Source: Streptomyces sp. NRRL F-2664 (lineage in GTDB: Bacteria; Actinomycetota; Actinomycetes; Streptomycetales; Streptomycetaceae). Taken from it: a DNA stretch of 64,000 bases. A program made the position numbers and the translations under genes. Where the stretch lies: assembly GCF_000719345.1 (NCBI RefSeq), contig NZ_JOFX01000042.1, forward strand, positions 1-64,000. The letters are read 5' to 3'. Below the pieces are notes generated by a model that was not told the origin of the DNA, made no database searches, and was given only the letters and a program-made list of their open reading frames with translations. This document shows, one piece after another, positions 33,870 to 43,115 of the stretch; the stretch's first letter is position 1, and each line of letters opens with the position of its first letter.

Positions 33870-34892
33870 ATGGTCGGCATGACGCGAAACGACAAGAACC
33901 CCAACGCCGTGGAGGTGCGGGGGCTGGTCAAGCACTACGGCGAGACCAAGGCCCTCGACGGTGTCGACCTGGATGTCCGCGAGGGCACGGTCCTCGGGGT
34001 CCTCGGGCCCAACGGCGCCGGCAAGACGACGCTGGTGCGCTGCCTCTCCACCCTGATCACCCCAGACGCGGGTACGGCGACCGTCGCCGGCTTCGACGTG
34101 GTCCGCCAGCCGCGGCAGCTGCGCCGCACCATCGGCCTGACCGGCCAGTACGCCTCCGTCGACGAGAAGCTCTCCGGCTGGGAGAACCTCTACATGATCG
34201 GGCGGCTGCTCGACCTCTCCCGCAAGGACGCCCGGCTGCGCGCGGACGAGATGCTGGAGCGCTTCTCCCTGACCGAGGCGGCGAAGAAGGCCGCCATGAA
34301 CTACTCCGGCGGAATGCGCCGCCGCCTCGACCTGGCCGCCTCGCTGATCGGCCGGCCGGCCGTCATCTACCTGGACGAGCCGACGACCGGGCTCGATCCC
34401 CGCACCCGCAACGAGGTGTGGGACGAGGTGCAGCGCCTGGTCGCGGAGGGCGCCACGGTGCTGCTCACCACCCAGTACATGGAGGAGGCCGAGCAGCTCG
34501 CGAGCGAGCTGACGGTCATCGACCGCGGCAAGGTCATCGCCAAGGGCAAGGTGGACGAGCTGAAGGCCCGCGTCGGCGGCCGCACCCTGAAGATCCGTCC
34601 GGTGTCCGCCGCGGACCTGCCGGGCATGGCCCGCTCGCTGGCCGAGGCCGGACTGGACGGCGTGGCCGGCTCGCAGGCCGTGCCGGACGAGGGCGTGCTC
34701 CTCGTCCCCATCCTCAGCGACGAGCAGCTGACCGCCGTGGTCGGCCTGCTCGCCGCCCGCGGGTACGCGATCGCCGACCTCGGCACCTACCTGCCCAGCC
34801 TCGACGAGGTGTTCCTGGCCATCACCGGCCAGAAGCCCGCGCTCGCCGAGGACTCCGTCCCCACCGAGAAGACCGAGGAGGTCGCGGCATGA
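33870..34892 (+). CDS. DrrA-type ABC exporter ATPase
   Basis: A 340-residue ABC ATPase of the drug-resistance DrrA subgroup. Walker A GPNGAGKTT, signature YSGGMRRRLDLA, Walker B VIYLDEPTTGLDP and the switch His region are intact. About 80 C-terminal residues form the extra domain seen in DrrA proteins. It would energise the permease next to it to export a lipophilic compound or lipid. Start is ATG 33870 or ATG 33879; neither has a strong ribosome site. The stop overlaps the permease ATG (ATGA). A broken AfsR-like regulator converges on this operon. Confidence 0.9.
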   Translation: MVGMTRNDKNPNAVEVRGLVKHYGETKALDGVDLDVREGTVLGVLGPNGAGKTTLVRCLSTLITPDAGTATVAGFDVVRQPRQLRRTIGLTGQYASVDEKLSGWENLYMIGRLLDLSRKDARLRADEMLERFSLTEAAKKAAMNYSGGMRRRLDLAASLIGRPAVIYLDEPTTGLDPRTRNEVWDEVQRLVAEGATVLLTTQYMEEAEQLASELTVIDRGKVIAKGKVDELKARVGGRTLKIRPVSAADLPGMARSLAEAGLDGVAGSQAVPDEGVLLVPILSDEQLTAVVGLLAARGYAIADLGTYLPSLDEVFLAITGQKPALAEDSVPTEKTEEVAA

Positions 34893-35740
34893 GCACCGTA
34901 ACCACGACGAAGCCCGCTCCCACCGCGCCCGACCGGCCCTCGGCGGCGGCCCCGCGCGGTGACGGCCGGATCGGCCTGCGGGCCAACCTGCGGCACATCG
35001 GCGCCCTGGTGCGCCGCAACGCCCTGCAGATCAAGCAGGATCCGGAGTCGATGTTCGACGTCCTGTTCATGCCGATCATCTTCACGCTGCTGTTCGTGTT
35101 CGTCTTCGGCGGTGCGATCTCCGGCAAGGGCAACCAGGCGGACTACGTCAACTACGTGGTGCCGGGCCTCATGGCCATGATGGGCATGAACATCGCGATG
35201 GCGGTGGGCACCGGCGTCAACGACGACTTCAAGAAGGGCGTGATGGACCGGTTCCGGTCCATGCCGATCGCCCGGTCGTCCGTGCTCCTCGCCAAGATCG
35301 TCGTCGAGCTCGGCCGGATGATGGTGGCCATCGCCATCCTGCTCACCGTCGGCTTCATGCTCGGCCTGTCGATCAAGTCCTCGGTGCTGGACCTGTTCCT
35401 CGCCATCGGGCTGTCGGCGGTCTTCGGCAGCGCCCTCATGTGGATCTTCATCCTGCTCGGTCTCACCATGCAGAGCGCGCAGGCCGTCCAGGGCATGGCG
35501 ATGCTGGTCCTGATGCCGCTGCAGTTCGGCAGCTCGATCTTCGCCCCGCCGTCCACGATGCCGGGCTGGCTGCAGTCCTTCACGGACTACAACCCGCTGT
35601 CGAACCTGGCCGACGCCGCCCGCGCCCTGATCAACGGCACTCCCGTCGGGGACTCGGTGTGGATGACGCTGGCCTGGTCGCTGGCCATCACGGCCGTGAC
35701 GATGCCGCTCGCGGTGCGCAAGTTCCGCCAGAAGACCTGA
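34889..35740 (+). CDS. DrrB-type ABC-2 exporter permease
   Basis: A 283-residue ABC-2 family membrane subunit. A 45-residue polar N-terminus leads into six hydrophobic segments: DVLFMPIIFTLLFVFVFGG, then YVVPGLMAMMGMNIAMAV, then four more. The cytoplasmic loop KKGVMDRFRSMPIARSSV is typical of DrrB and daunorubicin-exporter homologues. Translation is coupled to the ATPase by an ATGA overlap. Cargo unknown; nothing nearby looks like an antibiotic cluster, so a resistance or housekeeping lipid role is as likely. Confidence 0.9.
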   Translation: MSTVTTTKPAPTAPDRPSAAAPRGDGRIGLRANLRHIGALVRRNALQIKQDPESMFDVLFMPIIFTLLFVFVFGGAISGKGNQADYVNYVVPGLMAMMGMNIAMAVGTGVNDDFKKGVMDRFRSMPIARSSVLLAKIVVELGRMMVAIAILLTVGFMLGLSIKSSVLDLFLAIGLSAVFGSALMWIFILLGLTMQSAQAVQGMAMLVLMPLQFGSSIFAPPSTMPGWLQSFTDYNPLSNLADAARALINGTPVGDSVWMTLAWSLAITAVTMPLAVRKFRQKT

Positions 35741-35797
35741 CCCGCGGACCGGTCCTCTCCGGATCGCGTCCCGGACGGGCACCGGCCGGGGGCCGGG

Positions 35798-37672
35798 TCA
35801 GACGAGGGCGGTGGCCTCCTCCAGGGTGAGGCCGCCGCCCTCGGCGTACGCCGCCTCGTAGGCGGCGTCACCGAGCGCGGACCGGGCCTGCTTCTCGGCG
35901 AAGGCGAAGTCCTCCCGTTCCGTCGTCACGGGGACGTGGTCGGGCGGCAGCAGGGCCCGGTGGGCGCCGAGCAGCCGCGCCCCGTCGTGCGCCCGCTGCG
36001 GGCCGCCGGGCGACACGAGGGAGACGGCGGCGGTCAGCAGGAAGGTGGCCGGCAGGTGCGGGGCGACCATCAGCGCCAGCGGGTGCCGGAAGGCGGCCGC
36101 GGCCTCGCGGATGCGCTGCAGGGCGTCCTCGTACCGGCCGTCCTGATTGTCCAGCCAGGCCGTCGTGGCCAGCAGGAACACGTCGAAGATGGCGTAGGCG
36201 CCGTAGGCGAACTCCTCGCGCAGCACCTGGATCTGGATGCGGGCTTCGGCGATCCGGCCGGTCCGGCCGAGGATGCCCGCGAGGAACATCCGGGCCGCGG
36301 GCATCGCCTCGTTGCCGAAGCGCTGCACCGTGGCGGTGATCTCGGTGAGGATCCGCTCGGCCTCCGCCATCTCACCCGTCTCGGTGAGCGCACCGGCCAT
36401 CCGCACGCGCAACACCGTCACCTGTGCCTTCGCGCCCAGCCGCTCCGCGTACGCGATCGCCTCGCGGTAGTCCCGGGCGGCCAGGGCGTGTTCGCCCCGC
36501 CGCTCCCGGGACTCGGCGCGGGCGGACAGTGCCTCCGCGCAGCCCCAGTCGTCGCCCAGCTCCCGGAAGAGGTCCAGGCTCTCGTCGGCGTCGCGGGAGG
36601 CGTCGCCCGCCCAGTCGGCGCGGTTGGCGAGAATGTTGGCGCGCAACTGGAGCGCGGAGGCGAGCTCCCAGCGGTGGCCGAGCGTGCGGGCGGTGTCCAC
36701 GGTCGCGTCGACGACCCGTTTGAGCAGCCCGGCCTCGCCGGCGATCATGACGGCGTAGATCCACAGGGAGGCCGGCGTCCGGCAGGTCTGCGGCAGCCCG
36801 GGCCGGTACGCGGCGATCACCCCGTCGACCAGGGCCCGGACCTCGGGGTCGTCCCAGTCCTTGTTGGTCTGGTCGCGGGCCGCGAGCCGCACCAGGTGCA
36901 GGGCACGCCAGGCCTCGGTGAGCACCTCGCCGCTGTAGGGCGGCGGCGCGTCCACGAGCTGCCCGTACACCGGCTCGGCGGGGACGACGGGCGCGGTGAA
37001 CGGGTTGGGGCCGAGCGCCGCGACCGCCTCCGCCCAGTGCCGGGACTCCGTCCGCTGGTCGTGCAGGTGCCAGTACCAGCCGAGCGAGTGGACCAGGCAC
37101 AGTGCCTCGTCGGCGTCGCGGGTGGTGACGGCCCGGCGCAGGGCGGTACGGAGGTTCTCGTACTCGGTGGCGAGCCGTTCGGCCACCGCCCGCTGGCGGC
37201 GGCCGCGCAGCAGCGGGTCGCTGGTGCGGGCGAGTTCGCGGTAGTGGACGAGGTGGCGGCGGCCGGTCGCGTCGCGGTCGTCGCCGGCTTCCGCGAGGCG
37301 CTCGGCGGCGTACTCGCCGACCGTCTCCAGGAGGCGGTAGCGCATGCCGTCGGGGCCGGGGGCGGCGACCACGAGGGACTTGTCGACGAGGGAGCCGAGG
37401 GTGTCGGCAACGTCCATGCCGGAGGGTGCAGCGTCGGCGTCACCGCAGACGGCCTCGGCGGCGGCGAGGTCGCAGCCGCCCGCGAAGACCGACAGGCGGC
37501 GCAGCACGGTCCGCTCGGCCTCGTCGAGGAGGTCCCAGGACCAGTCGACGACCGCCCGCAGGGTCTGCTGGCGCGGCAGGACCGTACGGGCGCCGCTGGT
37601 CAGCAGCCGGAAACGGTCGTCCAGCCGGTCCGCGATCTGCCGCGGCGTCAGCAGCCGCAGCCGGGCCGCGGC
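35798..37672 (-). pseudogene. AfsR-like regulator, C-terminal part after an internal deletion
   Basis: This is the downstream half of a large BTAD/NB-ARC regulator. Recognisable sequence begins at AAARLRLLTPRQIADRLDDR and continues through TLRAVVDWSWDLLDEAERTV and LSVFAGGCDLAAAEAV. Some 500 residues of TPR-like helical repeats follow to the stop at 35798. Walker B, the RNBS region and the GLPLAIEL motif that should precede it are missing, and the frame differs from that of the N-terminal half. It has no plausible start of its own near the junction. A short upstream open stretch to 37810 is out of register with the family. Confidence 0.7.
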
Positions 37673-39083
37673 CGGCGAGGGTGGCCTCGGCGACGTCCTC
37701 CGGGTCGTCGACGGGGGCCAGCTCGACGAGCCAGACGCCGTCGGGCCAACCGCCGCGTCCCTCGTGCGCCTCGGCGGCCTCCTGCGAGAGCCGGGTCTTG
37801 CCGGCGCCACCGGGGCCGAGGAGGGTCACGAGCCGGGACCGCGCCAGGTCGTCGCCGATGACGCGGATGTCGTCCTCACGGCCGACGAAGGTGGTCAGGC
37901 GGGCCCGCAGGTTGCCGTGGCCCTGCCCGGGCGGGGCGGCGACGTGTCCGGAGCCTTCGCCCGCCACCGGCGCCGGGGCGGCGCCGCCGGGACCCGGGGC
38001 GCCCGGCACCCCGAACCGGAAGCCGCTGGCGTCTCCCGCGGGCCCGGCAGCAGCGGGGGCGGCCGGTGCGCCGGGGCCGTGGGCCGACTCGGGCGCGGCC
38101 GGGTACGGGGAACGGGCCGGGGATGCGGGGACGGCGCCGGCCGTAGGGGCGGCGGGCGCACCCGGCCCGGGCGCGGGACCGGTGCCCGAGCCGGGCCCGG
38201 CCGGGGAGGCCGGGGCCGGGGAGCCGAGCGCGGTGATGGGCGCCACCGGGCCGAACGGCGGGGCGGCGGGCGGCGCCGCCGGTCCGGAGGCGGAACCGGC
38301 GCCGAAGGCCGGGGGCGCGGCCGGGTGTGCGGGGCCCGGACCGAGCCCGGGCCAGGGGGCCGGGCGGGATTCCGCGGGGGCCAGGAGCTCGGCGTGCAGG
38401 GCGCGCAGGGCCGGGCCCGGGTCCGTACCGAGCCGGTCGGCCAGGTCCCGGCGTACCGCGTCGTAGGCGGACAGGGCCTGCGCCGGGCGCCCGGCGTCCC
38501 GCAGCGCCCGGATCCGCAGCGCCTGGAACGACTCGTCGAGCGGCTGCCGCGCGCACAGCGCGGTCAGCTCCGGCAGGCACTGCTCGGCCCGGCCCAGGGC
38601 CAGGGCCGCCGTGAGCCGGCCCCGGCGGGCGTCCGTCCGTACGGCCTCCCAGCGCGCGGCCTCCGCGGCCGGGTCGGGCAGGTCCGCGAGGGCCGGCCCG
38701 CGCCACAGGGCGAGGGCCTCCTCGTACCGGGCGGCGGCCTCGGCCGGGTCCCCGGCCTCGGCGCCGGCCCGGACCAGCCGCTCGAAGCGGTACACGTCGA
38801 CGTCCTCGCGGCGGGCGGCCAGCCGGTAGCCGCCCTCTGCGGACAGCACGGCCGCGTGCCCCAGCGCCCGGCGCAGGCGGCCCACCAGGGCCTGGAGCGC
38901 GGCCACGGCGTCGGCCGGCGGCTGCGCGTCCCACACCTCCTCGACCAGCAGCCGCACCGGCACCGTCCGCCCGGGGCGCAGCGCGAGCGCCGTCAGGAGC
39001 GCGCGCAGGCGCGCGCCGCCGACGGCCACGGGGGTCCCGTCGTCGCGGAGTGCCTGGGCCGGGCCGAGAATCGCGTAACGCAC
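37440..39083 (-). pseudogene. AfsR-like SARP-family regulator, N-terminal part, frameshifted by deletion
   Basis: The sequence starts at GTG 39083 with the winged-helix DNA-binding domain (VRYAILGPAQALRDDG, ALRPGRTVPVRLLVEEVW). The bacterial transcriptional activation domain follows (DVYRFERLVRAGAEAGDP, LDESFQALRIRALRDAG). A Pro/Ala/Gly-rich linker of about 150 residues leads to an NB-ARC Walker A (LLGPGGAGKTRLS). About 30 residues later, after DDPEDVAEATLA near 37674, family similarity stops. The frame then runs through unrelated Arg/Pro-rich sequence to 37440. An intact relative would activate antibiotic or stress genes. Here only the DNA-binding and BTAD parts could survive as a short SARP-like product. 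Confidence 0.7.
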
Positions 39084-39156
39084 CGGCCCATTGTCCCCGG
39101 ACCCCGGCCCGACCCCGAACCGTTTTCCGTCCGCGGCCCGGGATAGGTTGCCCCGC

Positions 39157-39960
39157 ATGGGTCATCAGGGCGGCGCCCGCCACGAGCGGCGGATCAGTTC
39201 GGTATTCCTCGGCGTCTGCGCCGTCATGGCCGTCACGGGCTGGGCGGTGTGGACGGGCTACTCGGCGAGCGCCGGGCTCGCGGTGTTCCTCTTCGTGACG
39301 GCGGCCTGGATCGTCTCCCTCTGCCTGCACGAGTACGCGCACGCCCGGACCGCCCTGCACGGCGGCGACCTCACGGTCGGCGCCAAGGGCTACCTGACGC
39401 TGAACCCGCTCAAGTACACGCACGCGCTGCTCAGCATCGTCCTGCCGGTGCTCTTCGTCATCCTGGGCGGCATCGGCCTGCCGGGCGGTGCGGTCTTCAT
39501 CGAGCGCGACCGGATCCGGGGCCGCTGGAAGCACAGCCTGGTCTCGGCGGCGGGACCGCTCACGAACGTGGCCTTCGCGATCGTCTGCACGGCCCCGTTC
39601 TGGCTGGACGCCCTGGAAGGGGTGCCCCTCGCCTTCCGCTACGCCCTGGGGTTCCTCGCGCTGCTGCAGGTGACGGCGGCGATCTTGAACTTCCTGCCGG
39701 TGCCGGGCCTCGACGGCTACGGGGTGATCGAGCCCTGGCTGTCGTACCGGGTGCGGCGCGAGGTGGAGCCGCTGGCGCCGTTCGGCCTGATCGCCGTATT
39801 CGCGCTGCTGTGGATCCCGGGCGTCAACGCCTTCTTCTTCGACGTGGTCGACGCCGTCCTGTCGGCGCTGGGCGTGTCGGAGCTGGAGACGTACTGCGGC
39901 CGCGACCTGTACCGCTTCTGGCAAAAGGGCACCGGCCTGTGCGAGGTCCCGCAGGACTAG
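39157..39960 (+). CDS. Site-2-protease-like (M50) membrane metalloprotease
   Basis: A 267-residue integral membrane protein of the M50/rhomboid-neighbour group. The HExxH zinc motif is present as CLHEYAHARTA in an early transmembrane segment. The third-ligand motif is present as LPVPGLDGYG. Five to six helices in total. Such proteases cleave membrane-bound regulators, but this compact bacterial family has no assigned substrate. ATG 39157 is chosen because the family starts there (MGHQGGARHERRISSVFLG). It is divergent from the broken AfsR-like gene and shares a 73-base gap. Confidence 0.85.
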   Translation: MGHQGGARHERRISSVFLGVCAVMAVTGWAVWTGYSASAGLAVFLFVTAAWIVSLCLHEYAHARTALHGGDLTVGAKGYLTLNPLKYTHALLSIVLPVLFVILGGIGLPGGAVFIERDRIRGRWKHSLVSAAGPLTNVAFAIVCTAPFWLDALEGVPLAFRYALGFLALLQVTAAILNFLPVPGLDGYGVIEPWLSYRVRREVEPLAPFGLIAVFALLWIPGVNAFFFDVVDAVLSALGVSELETYCGRDLYRFWQKGTGLCEVPQD

Positions 39961-40049
39961 GGCGGAGCCGGGCGGTGTCCGCCCACTCCGGCTTCGGCGG
40001 TCATGAACGTCGGCGTACCGAGGGAGGGTCGGCCGCGGTCGGCCGCGCC

Positions 40050-40241
40050 TCAGACGTTGCGGGGGGCGGTCGCGGCCTTCTCGGCCTTGGCCTTGCGCAT
40101 GTAGTACCAGGCCATGTTCGACGTGAGGCCCGCGAGCAGCACCCACACGATCCCGAGGAAGCTGCCCTCCACGAAGGCGACGACGGCCGCTGCCACGGCG
40201 AGGGCGCAGACGACAACGGCGAACACGGCAAGGCGGGGCAT
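40050..40241 (-). CDS. Small two-helix membrane protein
   Basis: A 63-residue protein with two hydrophobic segments (LAVFAVVVCALAVAAAVVAF and FLGIVWVLLAGLTSNMAW) and a basic tail (MRKAKAEKAA). GAGGAG lies eight bases before ATG 40241, which supports translation. No function recognised. Confidence 0.7.
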   Translation of the reverse strand: MPRLAVFAVVVCALAVAAAVVAFVEGSFLGIVWVLLAGLTSNMAWYYMRKAKAEKAATAPRNV

Positions 40242-40338
40242 GGGGAGAGCTCCTCGGGAACACGGAAGGCGGTAGAGCCCCTCCAGTGTCCCCCATGCCC
40301 CGCAGTGCTGCCGTAAAGGTCCCCGGCCGGGTCGGGGG

Positions 40339-41043
40339 TCAGACGTCCGTGGTGCGCAGGCCCGCGTGGGCCTTGTAGCGGCGGTTGGTGGAGATCAGGT
40401 TCGCCACGAGGGCCTCCACCTGGTGGGCGTTGCGCAGGCGGCCCGCGAAGATGCCGCGCATGCCGGGGATGCGGGCGGCGAGGGCCTGGACGATGTCGGT
40501 GTCGGCGCGGGACTCGCCGAGGACCATCACGTCGGTGTCGATCTCGTCGATCGACTCGTCCTGGAGGAGGACCGCCGAGAGGTGGTGGAAGGCGGCGGTG
40601 ACGCGGGAGTCGGGCAGGAGGGCGGCGGCCTGCTGGGCGGCGCTGCCCTCCGCGACCTGGAGGGCGTAGGCGCCCTGCTTGTCGAAGCCGAGCGGGTTGA
40701 CGCAGTCGACGACGAGCTTGCCCGCGAGGTCCTCGCGCAGTGCTTCGAGGGTCTCGGCATGGCCCTCCCACGGCACGGCGACGATGACGATGTCGCTGCG
40801 GCGCGCGCACTCGGCGTTGTCGGCGCCCTCCACGCCGAGCCCGAGTTCTTCGGCGGCGCCGCGGGCACGGTCGGCGGCACGGGAGCCGATGATCACCTTC
40901 TGGCCGGCGCGGGCGAGCCGGTAGGCGAGGCCCCGGCCCTGGTCGCCGGTGCCGCCGAGGACGCCGACGACGAGGCCGGACACGTCGGGCAGGTCCCAGG
41001 GGTCCTTGGCCGGCGGCTTCTGCGTGCTGTCTGAGGAAGTCAT
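40339..41043 (-). CDS. npdG: F420-dependent NADP reductase / NADPH:F420 reductase
   Basis: A 234-residue Rossmann protein with the dinucleotide-binding block GVLGGTGDQGRGLAYRLARA (about residues 27-46). The family blocks VVDCVNPLGF, AFHHLSA and GIFAGRLRNAHQVE follow. Members transfer hydride between NADPH and coenzyme F420, supplying F420H2 to reductases in actinobacteria. ATG 41043 gives a short polar N-terminus before the Rossmann strand. It is divergent from the unknown gene at 41129 across 85 bases. Confidence 0.9.
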   Translation of the reverse strand: MTSSDSTQKPPAKDPWDLPDVSGLVVGVLGGTGDQGRGLAYRLARAGQKVIIGSRAADRARGAAEELGLGVEGADNAECARRSDIVIVAVPWEGHAETLEALREDLAGKLVVDCVNPLGFDKQGAYALQVAEGSAAQQAAALLPDSRVTAAFHHLSAVLLQDESIDEIDTDVMVLGESRADTDIVQALAARIPGMRGIFAGRLRNAHQVEALVANLISTNRRYKAHAGLRTTDV

Positions 41044-41128
41044 GGGGGCGAGGGTACTGCCGGGTAGCCCAGGGCCGAAGACGGGGGAAGCGCCCCCCGT
41101 GTCGGTGTGATGCGGGAGGATTGCCGCC

Positions 41129-41734
41129 ATGGATGCCGTCAGGGTCGCCCTGCTGCGCGAGGTGCTCGCCGGTACGCAGTGGCCGGGCGAGGCGCGCCGC
41201 TTCGCCGGGGCGCTGCGCCGGTCGGTGGTGCCGGCCGGCGCGAAGCTGCTGCTGGTGGGGACCGAGGGCTACGAGCCCTGGCACATGGCCGCGCACCTCG
41301 TGGACGAGGCCGCCTGGTCGGGCCAACCGCAGCTGGCGCCGACGCTCGTGCGGCACCGCGTACGGCCCGGGGCGCCGCCGCACCTGTCAGTGGGGCTGGG
41401 CCGGCTGGCGGCGGCCGGGCGGGGCCACACGGTGCTGGTGGTGGCGCCGCGGGAGCCCGGCGAGGGGCTGCTGGAGCGGGTGCACGACGCCCGTCGCGCC
41501 GGGGCGACCGTGCTGTCCTTGGACGGTGGGGACCGGGAGCTGGGTACGCTCGCGCACGACGTGCTGTCGGTGCCGGAGGACGGCGCCGAGCTGGACCTGG
41601 ACACCGTGCAGCACCTGGTCAGCGCGGCGGCCGGGGAGAACGGGCCGCCCGTGCGGCGCGGGCCCCGCCGGTTGCGGGACCGGCTGGCGGGGCTGGCGGA
41701 CCGGCTGATGGCACCGCCGCCCAGCCGCTGGTAG
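41129..41734 (+). CDS. Conserved hypothetical protein, possibly SIS-like fold
   Basis: A 201-residue soluble protein. Alternating hydrophobic strands (AKLLLVGTEGYEPWHMAAHL, GHTVLVVAPREP, AGATVLSLDGGDREL) followed by LAHDVLSVPEDG recall sugar-isomerase (SIS) domains, which read out phosphosugars. The key Ser/Thr ligands are not obvious. ATG 41129 follows a purine-rich leader. A function cannot be named with confidence. Confidence 0.75.
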   Translation: MDAVRVALLREVLAGTQWPGEARRFAGALRRSVVPAGAKLLLVGTEGYEPWHMAAHLVDEAAWSGQPQLAPTLVRHRVRPGAPPHLSVGLGRLAAAGRGHTVLVVAPREPGEGLLERVHDARRAGATVLSLDGGDRELGTLAHDVLSVPEDGAELDLDTVQHLVSAAAGENGPPVRRGPRRLRDRLAGLADRLMAPPPSRW

Positions 41735-41780
41735 CCGCTCCCGGCGCCGCCGGCGTCCGTCGCGGCCGGCCGCGCTCCTG

Positions 41781-42035
41781 TCAGCCGGCCGTGCCCGTGC
41801 CCGTCCCGGTGCCCTCTTCTTCTTCGGGGGTCCTGTCGTTCCAGTTGGGGTCGTTCTGCCACTCCAGGTTGCGTTCCCGCGCCGTCTCCATGGCGTGGGC
41901 GGCCTCCTCACGCGAGGCGTAGGGGCCGAACCTGTCCTTCGCCGGGCACTCGGGGCCTTCCTCGACCTTCTGGTGGACCAGGCAGTAGTACCACTCGCCG
42001 GGTTTGCCCACCTGGCGCTTCTTGAACAGGGCCAT
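41781..42035 (-). CDS. Small SPOR-like hypothetical protein
   Basis: An 84-residue acidic protein. The core [20 protein letters not shown] is followed by [20 protein letters not shown]. The latter resembles the YASREEA-type sampling of SPOR-like or WGR-like small folds. Two cysteines (CLV, CPA) may bind a metal. The tail is [17 protein letters not shown] 42035 ([15 protein letters not shown]) is well placed. It is divergent from map across 92 bases. Function unknown. Confidence 0.78.
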   Translation of the reverse strand: MALFKKRQVGKPGEWYYCLVHQKVEEGPECPAKDRFGPYASREEAAHAMETARERNLEWQNDPNWNDRTPEEEEGTGTGTGTAG

Positions 42036-42127
42036 CGTCGTCCAGGCTCCTCTCGATGCCTCCGCAAGCCGCTGTGTGCTGCTCTGTCCGCCATGCTGCC
42101 CCATCCCCGCTGGATACACTCGCTTGC

Positions 42128-42985
42128 ATGTCCGGTCAGTCGCTGCTCGTACCAGGCGAGCTCTCTCCCGCCCGTTCCGTTCCCGGAAACATCCGCCGGC
42201 CCGAGTACGTCGGCAAGCCCGCGCCCGCTCCGTACACCGGACCGGAGGTGCAGACGGCCGAGACCATCGAGGCCATGCGCATCGCCGGCCGGATCGCCGC
42301 CCGGGCGATGGAGGAGGCCGCCAAGCTGATCGCGCCGGGGGTGACCACCGACGAGCTCGACAAGGTCGCCCACGAGTACATGTGCGACCACGGCGCCTAC
42401 CCCTCGACGCTCGGCTACCGCGGCTACCCGAAGTCGCTGTGCTCCTCCGTCAACGAGGTCATCTGCCACGGCATCCCCGACTCCACCGTCCTGCGCGACG
42501 GCGACATCGTGAACCTCGACGTGACGGCGTACATCGGCGGGGTGCACGGCGACAACAACGCCACCTACCTGTGCGGCGACGTGGACGAGGAGTCGCGGCT
42601 GCTGGTGGAGCGCACCCGCGAGGCGCTGAACCGGGCGATCAAGGCCGTCAAGCCGGGCCGCCAGGTCAACGTCATCGGCCGGGTCATCGAGTCGTACGCG
42701 AAGCGCTTCGGCTACGGCGTGGTCCGCGACTTCACCGGCCACGGCATCAACTCGTCCTTCCACTCCGGCCTGATCATCCCGCACTACGACAGCCCGCACG
42801 CGACCACGGTCATGGAGCCGGGGATGACCTTCACGATCGAGCCGATGCTGACCCTGGGCACGCACGACTACGACATGTGGGACGACGGCTGGACGGTCGT
42901 CACCAAGGACCGCAAGCGCACCGCGCAGTTCGAGCACACGCTGGTGGTGACGGATTCCGGGGCGGACATCCTGACCCTTCCCTGA
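42128..42985 (+). CDS. map: Type I methionine aminopeptidase (MetAP1c-like)
   Basis: A 285-residue enzyme that removes N-terminal Met from nascent proteins. The five metal ligands are visible in order: Asp in [10 protein letters not shown], Asp in [10 protein letters not shown], His in [15 protein letters not shown], Glu in FTIEPMLTL and Glu in AQFEHTLVV. The 40-residue N-terminal extension with Pro-rich [19 protein letters not shown] is the form found in actinobacterial MetAP1c. Streptomyces usually carries more than one map gene; this is not the copy in the ribosomal-protein cluster. Confidence 0.94.
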   Translation: MSGQSLLVPGELSPARSVPGNIRRPEYVGKPAPAPYTGPEVQTAETIEAMRIAGRIAARAMEEAAKLIAPGVTTDELDKVAHEYMCDHGAYPSTLGYRGYPKSLCSSVNEVICHGIPDSTVLRDGDIVNLDVTAYIGGVHGDNNATYLCGDVDEESRLLVERTREALNRAIKAVKPGRQVNVIGRVIESYAKRFGYGVVRDFTGHGINSSFHSGLIIPHYDSPHATTVMEPGMTFTIEPMLTLGTHDYDMWDDGWTVVTKDRKRTAQFEHTLVVTDSGADILTLP

Positions 42986-43036
42986 GGGGTGTCCGGAAGG
43001 GCCCTCATTTACCGACAAGACGTCGGGAACACATTG

Positions 43037-43054
43037 ACTTAGGCAAGCCTAAGT
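43037..43054. promoter_or_regulatory. Iron box (DmdR/IdeR-type operator) of the heme oxygenase gene
   Basis: ACTTAGGCAAGCCTAAGT is an inverted repeat with perfect 8-bp arms and a TTAGGCNNGCCTAA core, matching the actinobacterial DmdR/DtxR consensus TTAGGTTAGGCTAACCTAA in form. It overlaps a TTGACT element at 43034, consistent with repression of the promoter by Fe-loaded regulator. Confidence 0.8.
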
Positions 43055-43062
43055 AGGAGGAT

Positions 43063-43091
43063 CGGGCGTGACGGCACTGCCGTCACGCCCG
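43063..43091 (+). promoter_or_regulatory. 29-bp perfect palindrome in the heme oxygenase leader
   Basis: cgggcgtgacggca-c-tgccgtcacgcccg: 14-bp arms around one base, so the RNA would form an 11-bp or longer hairpin. It lies between the iron box with its AGGAGG (43055-43060) and the GGAGG (43105-43109) of the TTG start. It is too close to the start to be a normal terminator. It may be a leader attenuator, a second operator or a stability element. Confidence 0.75.
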
Positions 43092-43115
43092 CTTCCTCTT
43101 CCCTGGAGGTCCGCC

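Noticed and set aside
43068..43115. GTG start of heme oxygenase 48 bases upstream, behind AGGAGG
   Set aside because: The 16 extra residues are the palindrome translated and do not fit the family N-terminus. The TTG at 43116 has its own GGAGG and gives the usual length. Not excluded.
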